In this document: in pieces, positions 44,001 to 53,060 of the stretch
Layout of the letters: every line of letters starts with the position of its first letter
Numbering within the stretch: position 1 is the stretch's first letter
Assembly (NCBI GenBank): GCA_934167755.1
Contig: CAKPLT010000004.1
Location: forward strand, 32,250 to 96,249
Direction of reading: 5' to 3'
From: an uncultured Clostridia bacterium
GTDB taxonomy: Bacteria; Bacillota; Clostridia; TANB77; CAG-508
Length of the DNA: 64,000 nt
Notes under the pieces: generated by a model
Seen by the model: only the letters and a program-made list of their open reading frames with translations
What the model was told of the DNA's origin: nothing
The model's database searches: none
Program-made: the position numbers and the translations under genes

Positions 44001-47000
44001 TCCTGTTACTTTTGTTGTATATCCATCTACAGTATCTTCTTCTACTGTATATTCAATGTCTTGGCCATTTGCTTTTCTATCTAAATTGTCAAATATTCCA
44101 GCCCAATTGTTTTCTTTATTTAAGATTAATGTTTTGGCATCTACATTTTCTCCATTTGCTTTTAGTCTTACAGTTATTGAATCTGGTCTGATTCCATCTT
44201 GATTATATGCATCATTCCAATCTTTGTTTACTTTTACACTTGTCTTTTCTATTTGATGTGTATTTGTTATTTTATATCCATTTGCTATGTCTCCAGAAAC
44301 TACTGATGTATAGTCTTTAACATTTATTTCCTCAACTGTATAACTAATGTCTTTTCCATTTGACCTTTTTGGTTTATTAGCAAATATGCTTTGCCAATTA
44401 TTTTCTGCATTTAATTCCAAACCATCTATAATTTGATTATCTGCTTTTAATACAACATCGACTTTGCTTGGTCTTTTTCCATCTTGGTTATTATTATCTA
44501 ACCATTCTTTGCTAACTGGTATACTAATAACTTCTGGTGTATGTGTATTTTGAATTGTTGTTCCTTCTATATGTTTAGTATATCCAGTAATATCTTCAAC
44601 TTCATCTACTGTATAAGTAATACGTTTACCATCTTTATTTACTGGTAAATTTGTAAATTTATGTTGCCATTGATTTGCTTCATTTAATTCTACTGTTTCT
44701 TTTACTGTTCCGTCTGCAATTAATTTTGCATGTATTGATGTTGGTCTTATTCCATCTTGATTATTAGCATCGTCCCATGATTTTCTTATTGTTATTGATG
44801 TTGTATCAACTGTATGTTTATTTGTTACTATAAATCTATTTGAATTTTGAGAATCAGCACTTATTTCTACTTCATAGCATTCTGGCACATTATTCTCAAC
44901 AACTGAATATTTTATATTTTTTCCATTGGCTTTTTTATCTAAACCATCAAATTTTGCTGACCAATGATTATCTTCACTTAATATAACTGATTTGTCATCT
45001 AAGACTCTGTAATTAGCAACTAAATTTATAACTACATTACCTGGTCTAATTCCATCTCTATTATCATCATCTTCCCAAACTTTGCTTACATCTATACTTG
45101 TTTTCTCTACTTGATGTGTATTTACAATTATATATTCTTGTTTTGCATTTCCTTTAATATCTACAGTATATCCATCTACTTTATCTTCTTCTACTGTATA
45201 TTTAATATTTTGACCATTTAATCTTTGATTTAAATCGTCAAACGTTCCAGTCCATTGATTTGAATCATCTAATGTTAAAACCTTGTTATCAACTATTTTT
45301 CCATTTGCTCTTAACCTTACTGTTATTGATGTTGGTCTAATTCCATCTTGATTGTTAGCATCATTCCACACTTTACTTACTTTTACACTTGTCTTTGCAA
45401 CTTGGTGTGTATTTGATATCACATATCCATTTTTTGCGTCTCCTGAAATAACTGATGTATATCCCGCAACATCTACCTCTTCAACAGTATATTTGATTTC
45501 TTGACCATTTTTATTTTTATCCAAATCTGTAAATTCTGCAGACCAATGATTATCCTCATTTAGTTTAACTTTCTTACCAGTTACAATTTCTCCGCCAGCT
45601 TTTAATATAACATTTATTACCTTTGGTCTTATTCCATCTTGGTTATTTGCATCATTCCATACTTTACTTACCTTCACACTTGTTTTGTCTACTTCATGAG
45701 TGTTTGTTATTTTATAGCCATTTTTTATATTTCCTGAAATAACTGATGTATATCCTTCAACACTTACTTCTTCAATAGTGTAATTAATGTCTACTCCCTT
45801 AGCTTTTTTATCTAAATCTTCAAATGTATATGTCCAGTTATTTTTTTCTGATAAAGTTTCTCTAGAAACTTCTGTTGTACCATTCATTAATTTTACAATT
45901 ATTGAGGTTGGTCTTATTCCATCTTGGTTATTTGCATCATTCCATTTCTTTACTACTGCTACATTGGTTTTCTCAACAGTATGTCTATTAGTTATTATAT
46001 ATCCACTTTCTGCTGTTCCCGTTATTGATGCTATTGTATAATCAGGTACATCATCTTCTGCAACCGTATATACAATTTCACCACTTCCATCAGCTTTATA
46101 TTTTGGTAATCTTGTAAAAGTATACTCTGTTCCTGAAATTGTTGCTGTATCAATCTTTTTATCATCAGCCCATAAACTAATTGTTATTTTTTCAGGTCTT
46201 TTTCCATCTTGGTTTTCATTATCATCCCATACCTTCTTTACTGATACTGATGTATCTGGATTTACTGGAACTTCTTCATGGCTTTCTTCTGTTGGTCCTT
46301 CTGGCACTGTTGCCTTGGCTATGTTCTTAATAGGATTTGCATCAACTACATCTTCTTCTGTAACTGTATAATATGTGATTATAGTTGTTGTATTTTTTCC
46401 ACTTACAGCAGATAAACTTGGTATTACTGCTATTATTGATACTCCAGTACTTGGGTCAACATCTTTTTCTTCATCATTAACTGTTACTTTTAAAGAATCT
46501 GTTACTGTAATATTTTCTAATGTTGTATTTCCTGTGTTTGTAACTGTTATTGTATATTCTACAATATCTCCAGGTCTTACTTTAACATTTTGTGCATCTA
46601 CAAATTCTGTACTATCTTTTACTTTTATTTTAGTTGCTGTTTTATTAATTGTTAATGCTTTTACTTCGTCTGCAGGAACATCTTTTTCATCTTTATCAGT
46701 TACATTTTCTGGTGTTTTATCAGGTTCTGTTGGAATTGTTTCTCCTGTTGCTACAGCTTCATTATGAATTAATTTTCCTACATTTCCTTTAATATCTTGT
46801 TCATAATTTACTATATATCTAACTGTTATTTCTGCTTTATCAGCTTCTCTCTTATCTGTGCCTGCTTTTAAATCTCCAATAATTAATTTTCCTTCATTAT
46901 TTTTAGTTATTGTTTTTAACTCTCCATTTATAGTCAAAGCTTCTATTGTTACATATTCAAGTTTTTCTTCAAGCACTACATTAGTTAAATCTGCACTACC

Positions 47001-48434
47001 TGTATTTGTTACTGTTATTTTATATTCTATTGCATCTCCTGCTTGAACTTTTTCGTCTTTTCCTATACTTTCTTTGTCTCTCTTGATATCAACAACTTCT
47101 TTTACTACTTTTATATCTGCTGTATCTTTTTTATCTGGATTTGTAGGTTCTCCTCCTACTGTTGCTATATTTTCAATTTTACCATTTATGTCTTTTACCT
47201 CTACAATAAATGTTCTTTCAATTGTAGAATTACCATCTAATTCTACATCCCATGAAATTTGTTTTCTATTATCAGTTGTTGTTGTTATTTTTCCATTATC
47301 TGTTACAGAACTTTCTATTAATTCTGTTCCTACTGGTACTGTATCTTCTATTGTTGTTTTTCCAGAAATATCTCCTGTATTTGTAGCTGTTATTGTATAT
47401 TTTATTTTGTCTCCTAATTTTGCTATTTCTAAGCCATCTTTTACTTCAACATTATTTCTTTCTACTATTTGGCTTGATTTTTTAGCATTTATTATTGATG
47501 TTTTTTCTTCATTACTTTCTTTACCATTAACTATTGCTGCATTTTTTATTGTCCCTGTTGCCCCTTCATTTACTCTTACAGTAAATTTAACTTCTATTGA
47601 TTCCTTTGCTGGCACAGTTACAATCCATTTTATTCCTATAACAGTATCATTTTCTAATACTGTTGTTCCTGAATTTTGAGTATCATCAATAGAAACAAAA
47701 GTTGTTTGTTCTGGAATTTTGTCTGTAATTTCTATATTTTTTAATTCTTGCTCTCCATTATTTGTAACTTTAATTGTATATGTAATATTTTTGTTTGCAT
47801 ATACTAATTTATCTTCACCTACACCTGTTGTAGCTGTTTTTTCAACCGTAAAATCTGGTGTTAGTGGTATAATCTTATCTGCTACTGCTGAATTTACTGC
47901 AATAACACTTGCTGGCGTCCACCAGTCCCAAAAGTCTTTTGATACAAGCTTTTCTTCCTCTTCGACTCTTGTTACTGTTGTTTCTCCAACTTCATTTACA
48001 TTAGTTCCTGTTGTTACTTCTGTATTATTTGTTGCATTGTTATTTACATTACCATTATTAGCTGTTACATTATTTGTAACATTATTATTAGGTGTTGTTG
48101 TATTATTTTGTGCATCTGAATTTGGTTCTGTTGTTGTATTATCTGGAGTAGCATTATTCTCTCCAGTTTGGTTATTGTTTTCTGCTTGGATATTTTCATT
48201 TTGCTTATTTTCATTATTAACATTGTTATCATCATTTTTTTGATTTTCTGTATTAGTATTGTTTGCATCAGTATTTTGATTTACATCTGCAACTTGATTA
48301 CCATCAACAGCTTCTGAACTACCCTTATCAGCTAAGAAGATTCCAACTGATATACTAGCAATAAACAATAGTACTATTACAGCTACTATCGCAATAATAG
48401 TCTTTGTGCCTAAGGCATTTTCTTTATCTGCCAT
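41052..48434 (-). CDS. Giant Cna-B repeat surface protein with C-terminal VWA domain
   Basis: 2,460 residues. N-terminal membrane anchor (about 12-34), an Asn/Thr/Gln-rich spacer to about 150, four or so DUF11-like beta domains (TVEKTATTGVG, ITYTIKVTNNGEQELKNI) to about 720, twelve Cna-B repeats (about 725-1890; typical start KVWNDANNQDGIRP), another DUF11-like domain, then a VWA domain with MIDAS motif DTSGS (about 2083) and a beta C-terminus. Cna-B and DUF11 domains of this kind often carry Lys-Asn isopeptide bonds. There is no LPxTG signal; the N-terminal anchor suggests a type II membrane topology with the VWA at the far tip. Adhesion is likely. It is in one operon with the sortase and its substrate upstream. 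Confidence 0.85.
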   Translation of the reverse strand: MADKENALGTKTIIAIVAVIVLLFIASISVGIFLADKGSSEAVDGNQVADVNQNTDANNTNTENQKNDDNNVNNENKQNENIQAENNNQTGENNATPDNTTTEPNSDAQNNTTTPNNNVTNNVTANNGNVNNNATNNTEVTTGTNVNEVGETTVTRVEEEEKLVSKDFWDWWTPASVIAVNSAVADKIIPLTPDFTVEKTATTGVGEDKLVYANKNITYTIKVTNNGEQELKNIEITDKIPEQTTFVSIDDTQNSGTTVLENDTVIGIKWIVTVPAKESIEVKFTVRVNEGATGTIKNAAIVNGKESNEEKTSIINAKKSSQIVERNNVEVKDGLEIAKLGDKIKYTITATNTGDISGKTTIEDTVPVGTELIESSVTDNGKITTTTDNRKQISWDVELDGNSTIERTFIVEVKDINGKIENIATVGGEPTNPDKKDTADIKVVKEVVDIKRDKESIGKDEKVQAGDAIEYKITVTNTGSADLTNVVLEEKLEYVTIEALTINGELKTITKNNEGKLIIGDLKAGTDKREADKAEITVRYIVNYEQDIKGNVGKLIHNEAVATGETIPTEPDKTPENVTDKDEKDVPADEVKALTINKTATKIKVKDSTEFVDAQNVKVRPGDIVEYTITVTNTGNTTLENITVTDSLKVTVNDEEKDVDPSTGVSIIAVIPSLSAVSGKNTTTIITYYTVTEEDVVDANPIKNIAKATVPEGPTEESHEEVPVNPDTSVSVKKVWDDNENQDGKRPEKITISLWADDKKIDTATISGTEYTFTRLPKYKADGSGEIVYTVAEDDVPDYTIASITGTAESGYIITNRHTVEKTNVAVVKKWNDANNQDGIRPTSIIVKLMNGTTEVSRETLSEKNNWTYTFEDLDKKAKGVDINYTIEEVSVEGYTSVISGNIKNGYKITNTHEVDKTSVKVSKVWNDANNQDGIRPKVINVILKAGGEIVTGKKVKLNEDNHWSAEFTDLDKNKNGQEIKYTVEEVDVAGYTSVISGDAKNGYVISNTHQVAKTSVKVSKVWNDANNQDGIRPTSITVRLRANGKIVDNKVLTLDDSNQWTGTFDDLNQRLNGQNIKYTVEEDKVDGYTVDIKGNAKQEYIIVNTHQVEKTSIDVSKVWEDDDNRDGIRPGNVVINLVANYRVLDDKSVILSEDNHWSAKFDGLDKKANGKNIKYSVVENNVPECYEVEISADSQNSNRFIVTNKHTVDTTSITIRKSWDDANNQDGIRPTSIHAKLIADGTVKETVELNEANQWQHKFTNLPVNKDGKRITYTVDEVEDITGYTKHIEGTTIQNTHTPEVISIPVSKEWLDNNNQDGKRPSKVDVVLKADNQIIDGLELNAENNWQSIFANKPKRSNGKDISYTVEEINVKDYTSVVSGDIANGYKITNTHQIEKTSVKVNKDWNDAYNQDGIRPDSITVRLKANGENVDAKTLILNKENNWAGIFDNLDRKANGQDIEYTVEEDTVDGYTTKVTGNVKKGYLITNTHKPEITSVKVNKIWDDANNQDGKRPTEVTITLKGNNEFIQTIELNNKNEWTHTFKNLPKKAGGKYIEYTVEENNIENGYKSNITKKTENGYEYDITNSYTPEKVSINVTKEWDDNNNQDGIRPENVVIDLYADNTIVEENTITLSEANRWNATISDLPKYKNGKEIQYTFRENEVKGYKYSITGSIEQGVVITNIHTPETVDIPVSKKWENIDNDAARNEYLINSIILQVKNGTQVVAEKTVAEKADETKDIAGNWKWIFKGLPKYKEGKLINYTVAEKAVNADEQAKLDNCYNANEENGEITNTFNPSNLPDTKPIVLIKIWDDSSNKYKTRPSSVEFTVDGNDYTLTAENDENVQENSKDIWTRTVNLLKYDANGNEISYNATEKTVPEGYTKISQVGTTIINRANEIAEKKAYKADNNGNIGNEVTSNDKFKANETVYYKLIIKNPGNVTVTTKTLTDTLPLRLRLLSVAGTDISGYPQNGTDSNKDSWSVSKEKDSRVKLDWIVSNLTAGETRELVIKAQVIPESEYKDICKETGNESTDLKSINNEVFMDNEKKDEVSIDLEEIKITGNITIKGVTSSTEKVNTPMDVVFVLDTSGSMTYGLNNNTTSEDSRAKAMVNAVNSSIKTIMSKNAESRIGVVGFSGDSSTIIPLGKYDRNTDYLKYSAESKGRPGWPGGQQEITQKIISNVGNTSERTVTGGTNTQSGIKAGAEMLMDAQNKQYEITEKLKVTRTPVLILVTDGEPTYYYANETATGTRIGDGGATIASDEDYYYWTIRTAKYYKDQITKKYYPNEEDTSKVFTIGIGMSGYEATVLLDPNETNVKACDTNGTDYAWGQYYRNQAGKLYDLLNKYGTPYAYDYADGTKSGSLTEKDIEDFLIKSIEQSSENIIEERSVTLEESTSRIIRLKNLDDTKKFVLTIGEETYNSIDSAKNAGYLKGDSTNGYYLDFTRVDVSSNISLTYFQKK
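42950..46260 (-). repeat. Twelve tandem Cna-B coding repeats
   Basis: Units of roughly 265-285 bp code for Cna-B domains, each beginning near a W(N/D)DANNQDG(I/K)RP-like segment. Several units share long nearly identical DNA blocks (for example those starting near 44220, 45370, 45660 and 45950). The last two units (nearest 42950) are the most divergent. Such arrays change copy number by recombination. Confidence 0.85.
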
Positions 48435-48458
48435 TTTTACTCCCCCTATAAATTATTA

Positions 48459-49073
48459 CTATATTTCTCTTGCTTTTAGTATTAGTCTTTGTTTATTTCC
48501 ATTTGTACATGTAATTAATGTTACTTCTCTTATTTTTTCTTCTTTAGGTAACAAAATGCTTACATCATTTGGATCTGTAACAAAAATGCTATAAATAGAA
48601 TATTGAATTTTTTGACCTGTTAAATCAGTTAATTCAACAATGTCTCCATTTTTTAAATTTTTTGTTTTTCCAAACATTGTACCACTTTTGTTGTTATGAC
48701 CCGCTATTGATAAATTTCCATAATCGTTTACACTTTCGCCCCAATATTTTATTATAGATATTTTCATTGGTGCTTTTGCACTTTCAGGGTCAATATCTCC
48801 AATGTCTAATATAGGATATTCAATATTTATTTTTGGAATTTTTACTATTCCAATTATTTTATATCCCTTGTACTCTAACTGTTCTTTCGATTCTTCTACA
48901 TTTTCTGAAAAATCTATGTTACTAAAAGCTGTTATCGCGTCTTGGCTTTCTTTTTCATTAACGCTTTCACAAATGTATTTATAAACTATCATGCCAATTA
49001 CCACAATTGCAACCATTAATAACATATAAAAGATTGCTTTATAAATTTTTATTTTTAGACTATTTTTTTTCAT
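48459..49073 (-). CDS. Sortase, class D/E-like
   Basis: 204 residues with one N-terminal membrane segment (about 13-32). The catalytic triad is complete: His126 in LSIAGHNNKSG, Cys189 in VTLITCTNG and Arg196 in NKQRLIL. The IPKINIEYPIL strand and TLITC box are normal for sortases that link surface proteins to the wall or to each other. It overlaps the upstream substrate gene by 14 bases and has no strong ribosome binding site, so it is probably translated by coupling. The next gene is the giant Cna-B protein. Class assignment is tentative. Confidence 0.85.
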   Translation of the reverse strand: MKKNSLKIKIYKAIFYMLLMVAIVVIGMIVYKYICESVNEKESQDAITAFSNIDFSENVEESKEQLEYKGYKIIGIVKIPKINIEYPILDIGDIDPESAKAPMKISIIKYWGESVNDYGNLSIAGHNNKSGTMFGKTKNLKNGDIVELTDLTGQKIQYSIYSIFVTDPNDVSILLPKEEKIREVTLITCTNGNKQRLILKAREI

Positions 49074-50085
49074 TTTTATTTAATTTTTTCATTCTTATAA
49101 ATACTACTACTAATGCTATTACTACAACTACTAATATTACGAATAATGCAATACTATCATATGTTATTGGCAATTTTGTGGTTTCTTGTGTTACTTTTTG
49201 TTCTTTAACTACATTTGGTTGATAATCATCATATGCTGTTAAAAATTGTGCATCAACTGTTGTTTCTTGATTACTGTCAACTTTCTTCAAAAATACTATA
49301 TATTTATCTCCTGCAACTGATGTTTCTGGTTGTTTAATTTCCATATTTGTTGCATCTTGCCATTCAGCCTCATTTACTAATTTTGAATATAAATTATAGA
49401 ATTCTTCATTTATTTGTACTTTTTCATACATATCCATTACATCATATTCTTTATTAATTTTTTCTGATAATTCCATTAATTTAGCAATTTCAGCTGAATC
49501 TGTTGTTTTTACTTTTTGATAATAATATGTAGCATCTTTGTTATCTGTGATTTTTACATATCCTACTTTTGCTGTTTCTTTTACTCCATCAACATTTTCT
49601 TCCCTAATTGGTTCTGTTGAATCTGTTGCAGTCTTAGTTTTTGCAATTTCTACTGCTATTCTTTTTGTTGTTTTTTCTACTGTATCTATATTTTCCTTGG
49701 TTAATGAGTTCGCGAAATCTAATTGAACTCTTTCTAGAATTAAATTTTCTTCTTCATCTTTTGCCCACATAAAAATTGGCTGATTTTCTTTTAATAATTT
49801 TTCGTATGTTTTTGCATCTATAAATGCTGCTTGATTTCCTCTCAAATCTGAGATTGAATTAATGTAAGTTAAATCCATTCCTTTTGGATTTACATCTGCA
49901 TTATTTGAAAATGCATATTTGAAACTTTTATCTGTGTAGTCTTTTATATAGATTATGTATTCATTTTCAGAACTATTTACTACAGAGATATTTTCATTAG
50001 TCGCTAAAACTACTATTGGCATAACAGCTACAAAAAGGAATATAGCTAGAATACCTAATAGCTTAAAGCTAATTCGGTTCATCAT
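49060..50085 (-). CDS. Sortase-anchored surface protein with LPITY sorting signal
   Basis: 341 residues. Signal peptide (cleavage near VVLAT-NENIS), a mixed alpha/beta ectodomain (YIIYIKDYTDKSFKYAF; ATYYYQKVKTTDSAEI) and a C-terminal sorting signal: LPITY at 305-309, a membrane segment and a KKLNKNEKK tail. The fifth position is Tyr rather than the usual Gly or Ala. It is the first gene of the operon, ahead of the sortase, which probably recognises this variant motif. GGGGAGG precedes the ATG, and a promoter with a perfect -10 box lies at 50126-50154. Function is unknown. Confidence 0.75.
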   Translation of the reverse strand: MMNRISFKLLGILAIFLFVAVMPIVVLATNENISVVNSSENEYIIYIKDYTDKSFKYAFSNNADVNPKGMDLTYINSISDLRGNQAAFIDAKTYEKLLKENQPIFMWAKDEEENLILERVQLDFANSLTKENIDTVEKTTKRIAVEIAKTKTATDSTEPIREENVDGVKETAKVGYVKITDNKDATYYYQKVKTTDSAEIAKLMELSEKINKEYDVMDMYEKVQINEEFYNLYSKLVNEAEWQDATNMEIKQPETSVAGDKYIVFLKKVDSNQETTVDAQFLTAYDDYQPNVVKEQKVTQETTKLPITYDSIALFVILVVVVIALVVVFIRMKKLNKNEKK

Positions 50086-50125
50086 ACAATCCTCCCCTTT
50101 AATATATATGTTTAATTACGCTATG

Positions 50126-50154
50126 ATTATATTATATTTTTTCCATTTTGTAAA
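50126..50154 (-). promoter_or_regulatory. Sigma-A promoter of the sortase operon
   Basis: TTTACA (50149-50154), 17 bases, TATAAT (50126-50131) on the minus strand, about 40 bases ahead of the first gene. Confidence 0.65.
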
Positions 50155-50217
50155 TACTTTTCTCCTAAAAATTGTTAATTTATCAATATGTACATTCATT
50201 ATTATGAAAAAATTATC

Positions 50218-50272
50218 AAAAAAGACACTCTTCAGCTAATATAAATATTCTTTATACTAACTAAAGGGTGTC
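50218..50272 (-). terminator. Intrinsic terminator of glycogen phosphorylase
   Basis: GACAC (50268-50272, minus strand) and further pairs around ACTAA/TTAGCT close on GTGTC (50224-50228), followed by TTTTTT. Just before it, a short imperfect duplication (TACCAGTAGGGACC and TACCATAAGGGACA on the minus strand) is seen. Confidence 0.7.
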
Positions 50273-50317
50273 CCTTATGGTAATTTTTTTCATTCATGAG
50301 TGGTCCCTACTGGTAAA

Positions 50318-52885
50318 TTATTTTTCTATCCATTTAACTAAATCAAGGTTTTCGCTATCTAATAACATTTCATTTTGAGGCATAACCCTAAATGAATATC
50401 CATAATTTCCACCTGTTGTTAAGTCTATTTTTGCTACATAGTAATATTTCTTATTTTCTTCTTCTGCTCTTTCAATTTTCATAGGAATTATTTTTACATC
50501 TTGAACAGTTCCATCTTCTAAAAATTTTCCATAATATACTTCTACTCTAATATGATTAGAATCAATATTAGGAAGTGTAACTGCACATCTTACTTCTATC
50601 TGTGCACCTGCATCAACTGTTATATTATCTGCATTGTCTTCCACTTGTTCAATTTGTATATCCTTCCAATTTGTATATAGATTTTGTTTCCATAAATTAT
50701 ATTCTGCAACTCTATTTAAGTCCTTATAATATTTTTTAGTTAAATTACATAGTGGTATGTATAACTGTTTTGTGTAATCAACAAGCATTCTTGCAGTACT
50801 ATATCTTCCTCCTGTTGACATAATGGAATTTTTCATAAGTTCAATCCATGATTTTGAAATTCCGTTTGAATCTTTATCATAGTATATAGGAATAATTTTG
50901 TTTTCTAATGTGTAGTATATACTATCACTGTCTGCTCTATCTTGTTCTTCATATGATGAATATTCTTTGTTTGTTCCAATTGACCAGCCATTTTTTTGGT
51001 TATATCCTTCTGCCCACCATCCATCTAAAACACTGAAGTTTACAACTCCATTTACAGATGCTTTTTGTCCACTTGTTCCTGAAGCTTCCATAGGTCTTCT
51101 TGGGTTATTTAGCCATACATCAACACCACTTACCATATATCTTGATATTTCCATATTATAATTTTCTAATATAAATATCTTTCCTTTAAATTGTGGCTTT
51201 AATGATATTTCATGTATATATTTTATTAATTCTGCTCCTTCTCTATCTGCTGGATGTGCTTTTCCTGCAAATATTAATTGAACAGGTCTATTAGCGTCGT
51301 TTAATATTTCTGTTATTCTTTCTAAATCTTTAAATATTAATGTTGCTCTTTTATATGTTGCAAATCTTCTTGCAAATCCTATTGTTAATGCTTCTGGGTT
51401 TAATTTTGAAGTAATTTCCATTATTTCTTCATAACTTACACCTTCACGCCTTAATCTTTTTGTTACATTTTCTTTTACTAATGCTAGTAATTTTACTTTT
51501 CTATCAGTATGTACTTTCCATAATTTATCATCTGGAATGGTTTTTATTTTTTCCCATACACTATCTTCATGTATATTGTCTTGCCAGTATGGTATTAAAT
51601 ATTTATTATATAACTCTTTTAATTTGGGTGCTAGCCATGTACATGTATGAACTCCATTCGTTACATATGTTATTGGAGATTCACTTGGTGCTATATGTGG
51701 CCATACTTCTGCAAATAGTTCTCTTGATACTTCTCCATGTAATTTACTTACACCATTTTTCTTTCCAGCTATTTTTAATGCAAATATTCCCATATTAAAT
51801 CCTTGTTCTAGTCCATCACATGGTTTCATTCCTAATTTTAAGAATTCTTCTCTTGATAGTCCTAAACGAGGCCAGAAATCTTTAAAGTATTTTTCAACTA
51901 ATCCTATTGGAAATATATCATTTCCTGCAGGTACTGGTGTATGTGTTGTGAATACTGTTTTTGATGATGCAATATCTTTCGCAACCTCAAAAGATACTTG
52001 TTTTTCTTTTATTGTATTTTTTATAAGTTCTAAATTTAAAAATGCAGAATGACCTTCATTCATATGATATACAGTTGGATTAAGTCCTAGTCTTCTTAGT
52101 AAACTTACTCCTCCCATTCCAAGTATAATCTCTTGTCTTATTCTTGTTTCTTGATCACCACCATATAAGCATGCTGTTGTATCTCTATCTTCTGGATTAT
52201 TTACATCTATATCAGAATCCATTAAATATAGTTTTACTCTTCCTACATTTATTTCCCATACTTTTAAATAGATTCTTCTCTTTGGAAATTTTATAAATAA
52301 CATTAAGTCATTTCCGTCTAAATCTTTTACTGGATTTACTGGTAAATCATATAAATCTAAACTTCTGTATTCAGGATGTTGCATACCAAATCTATCTATT
52401 ACTTGATTGAAATATCCGTTTTTATATAGCAAACCAACAGCTACTAGTGGAATTCCTAGGTCACTTGCTGATTTTAAATGATCTCCTGATAATATTCCTA
52501 GTCCTCCTGAATATATTCCTAATGTTTGATCTAATCCATATTCAGCTGAAAAATAAGCAATTAAATCATTTCTGTTGTCTGGATATTTTTGATTGAACCA
52601 AGTATTTTTGCTATTCATATATCCATCAAAATCATTTACTATTTTATCATATTCTTTTACAAATGCTACATCTTTTGATGCACTTTCTAATCTCTGTTGA
52701 TCTACTGATTTTAAAAATTTTACAGGATTTTTGTTACATCTTTCCCATAAATCTATATCTATCATTTTAAATAGTCCTAGAAAATCTGTATTCCAAGACC
52801 ACCATAAATTATTTGCTATTTCTGTTATTCTTCCAATTCTCTTTGGTAATTGTGGATTTACTGTTATTCTATTGAATACATACAT
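50318..52885 (-). CDS. glgP: Alpha-glucan (glycogen) phosphorylase with DUF3417 N-domain
   Basis: 855 residues, the length of the type with an N-terminal DUF3417 domain (RIGRITEIANNLWWSWN). The GT35 core includes YFSAEYGLDQTLGIYSGGLG, GDHLKSASDLGIPLVAVGLL and EASGTSGQKASVNG, where the Lys binds pyridoxal phosphate (the usual Met before it is Gln here). The enzyme releases glucose 1-phosphate from glycogen or maltodextrin. TAGGAGGAAG precedes the ATG. It complements the GH57 branching enzyme at 11435, though the two are 39 kb apart. Confidence 0.93.
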   Translation of the reverse strand: MYVFNRITVNPQLPKRIGRITEIANNLWWSWNTDFLGLFKMIDIDLWERCNKNPVKFLKSVDQQRLESASKDVAFVKEYDKIVNDFDGYMNSKNTWFNQKYPDNRNDLIAYFSAEYGLDQTLGIYSGGLGILSGDHLKSASDLGIPLVAVGLLYKNGYFNQVIDRFGMQHPEYRSLDLYDLPVNPVKDLDGNDLMLFIKFPKRRIYLKVWEINVGRVKLYLMDSDIDVNNPEDRDTTACLYGGDQETRIRQEIILGMGGVSLLRRLGLNPTVYHMNEGHSAFLNLELIKNTIKEKQVSFEVAKDIASSKTVFTTHTPVPAGNDIFPIGLVEKYFKDFWPRLGLSREEFLKLGMKPCDGLEQGFNMGIFALKIAGKKNGVSKLHGEVSRELFAEVWPHIAPSESPITYVTNGVHTCTWLAPKLKELYNKYLIPYWQDNIHEDSVWEKIKTIPDDKLWKVHTDRKVKLLALVKENVTKRLRREGVSYEEIMEITSKLNPEALTIGFARRFATYKRATLIFKDLERITEILNDANRPVQLIFAGKAHPADREGAELIKYIHEISLKPQFKGKIFILENYNMEISRYMVSGVDVWLNNPRRPMEASGTSGQKASVNGVVNFSVLDGWWAEGYNQKNGWSIGTNKEYSSYEEQDRADSDSIYYTLENKIIPIYYDKDSNGISKSWIELMKNSIMSTGGRYSTARMLVDYTKQLYIPLCNLTKKYYKDLNRVAEYNLWKQNLYTNWKDIQIEQVEDNADNITVDAGAQIEVRCAVTLPNIDSNHIRVEVYYGKFLEDGTVQDVKIIPMKIERAEEENKKYYYVAKIDLTTGGNYGYSFRVMPQNEMLLDSENLDLVKWIEK

Positions 52886-53022
52886 TTTTTCTTCCTCCTA
52901 TGTTTCTTACTTCCATCCTTATTATATGTGGATAGCTTTTTTCTTTTTTCGTTAATCACAATTATTATCTACTAATTTTCTTTTTTTGTCAATATATTGT
53001 CTTTAGTTTTTTAGTTTTTTTT

Positions 53023-53057
53023 AAAGGACCTAAATGCCTATATGCATCTGGTCCTTT
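53023..53057. terminator. Stem-loop terminator after ftsZ
   Basis: AAAGGACC pairs with GGTCCTTT, with a second inner stem AAATGC/GCATCT, directly after the ftsZ stop. The T run is better on the plus strand. Confidence 0.7.
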
Positions 53058-53060
53058 TTA

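Noticed and set aside
43000..46260. CRISPR-like regular repeats
   Set aside because: The periodic similarity is due to in-frame Cna-B coding repeats of about 275 bp.
46375..46767. Plus-strand reading frames inside the giant genes (here and at 47074-47679, 23688-24167)
   Set aside because: They lie opposite well-supported coding repeats, lack ribosome binding sites and have compositions expected of antisense frames.
41052..48434. Second DGR target
   Set aside because: No copy of the template sequence or Asn-codon-rich variable segment is present in this gene.
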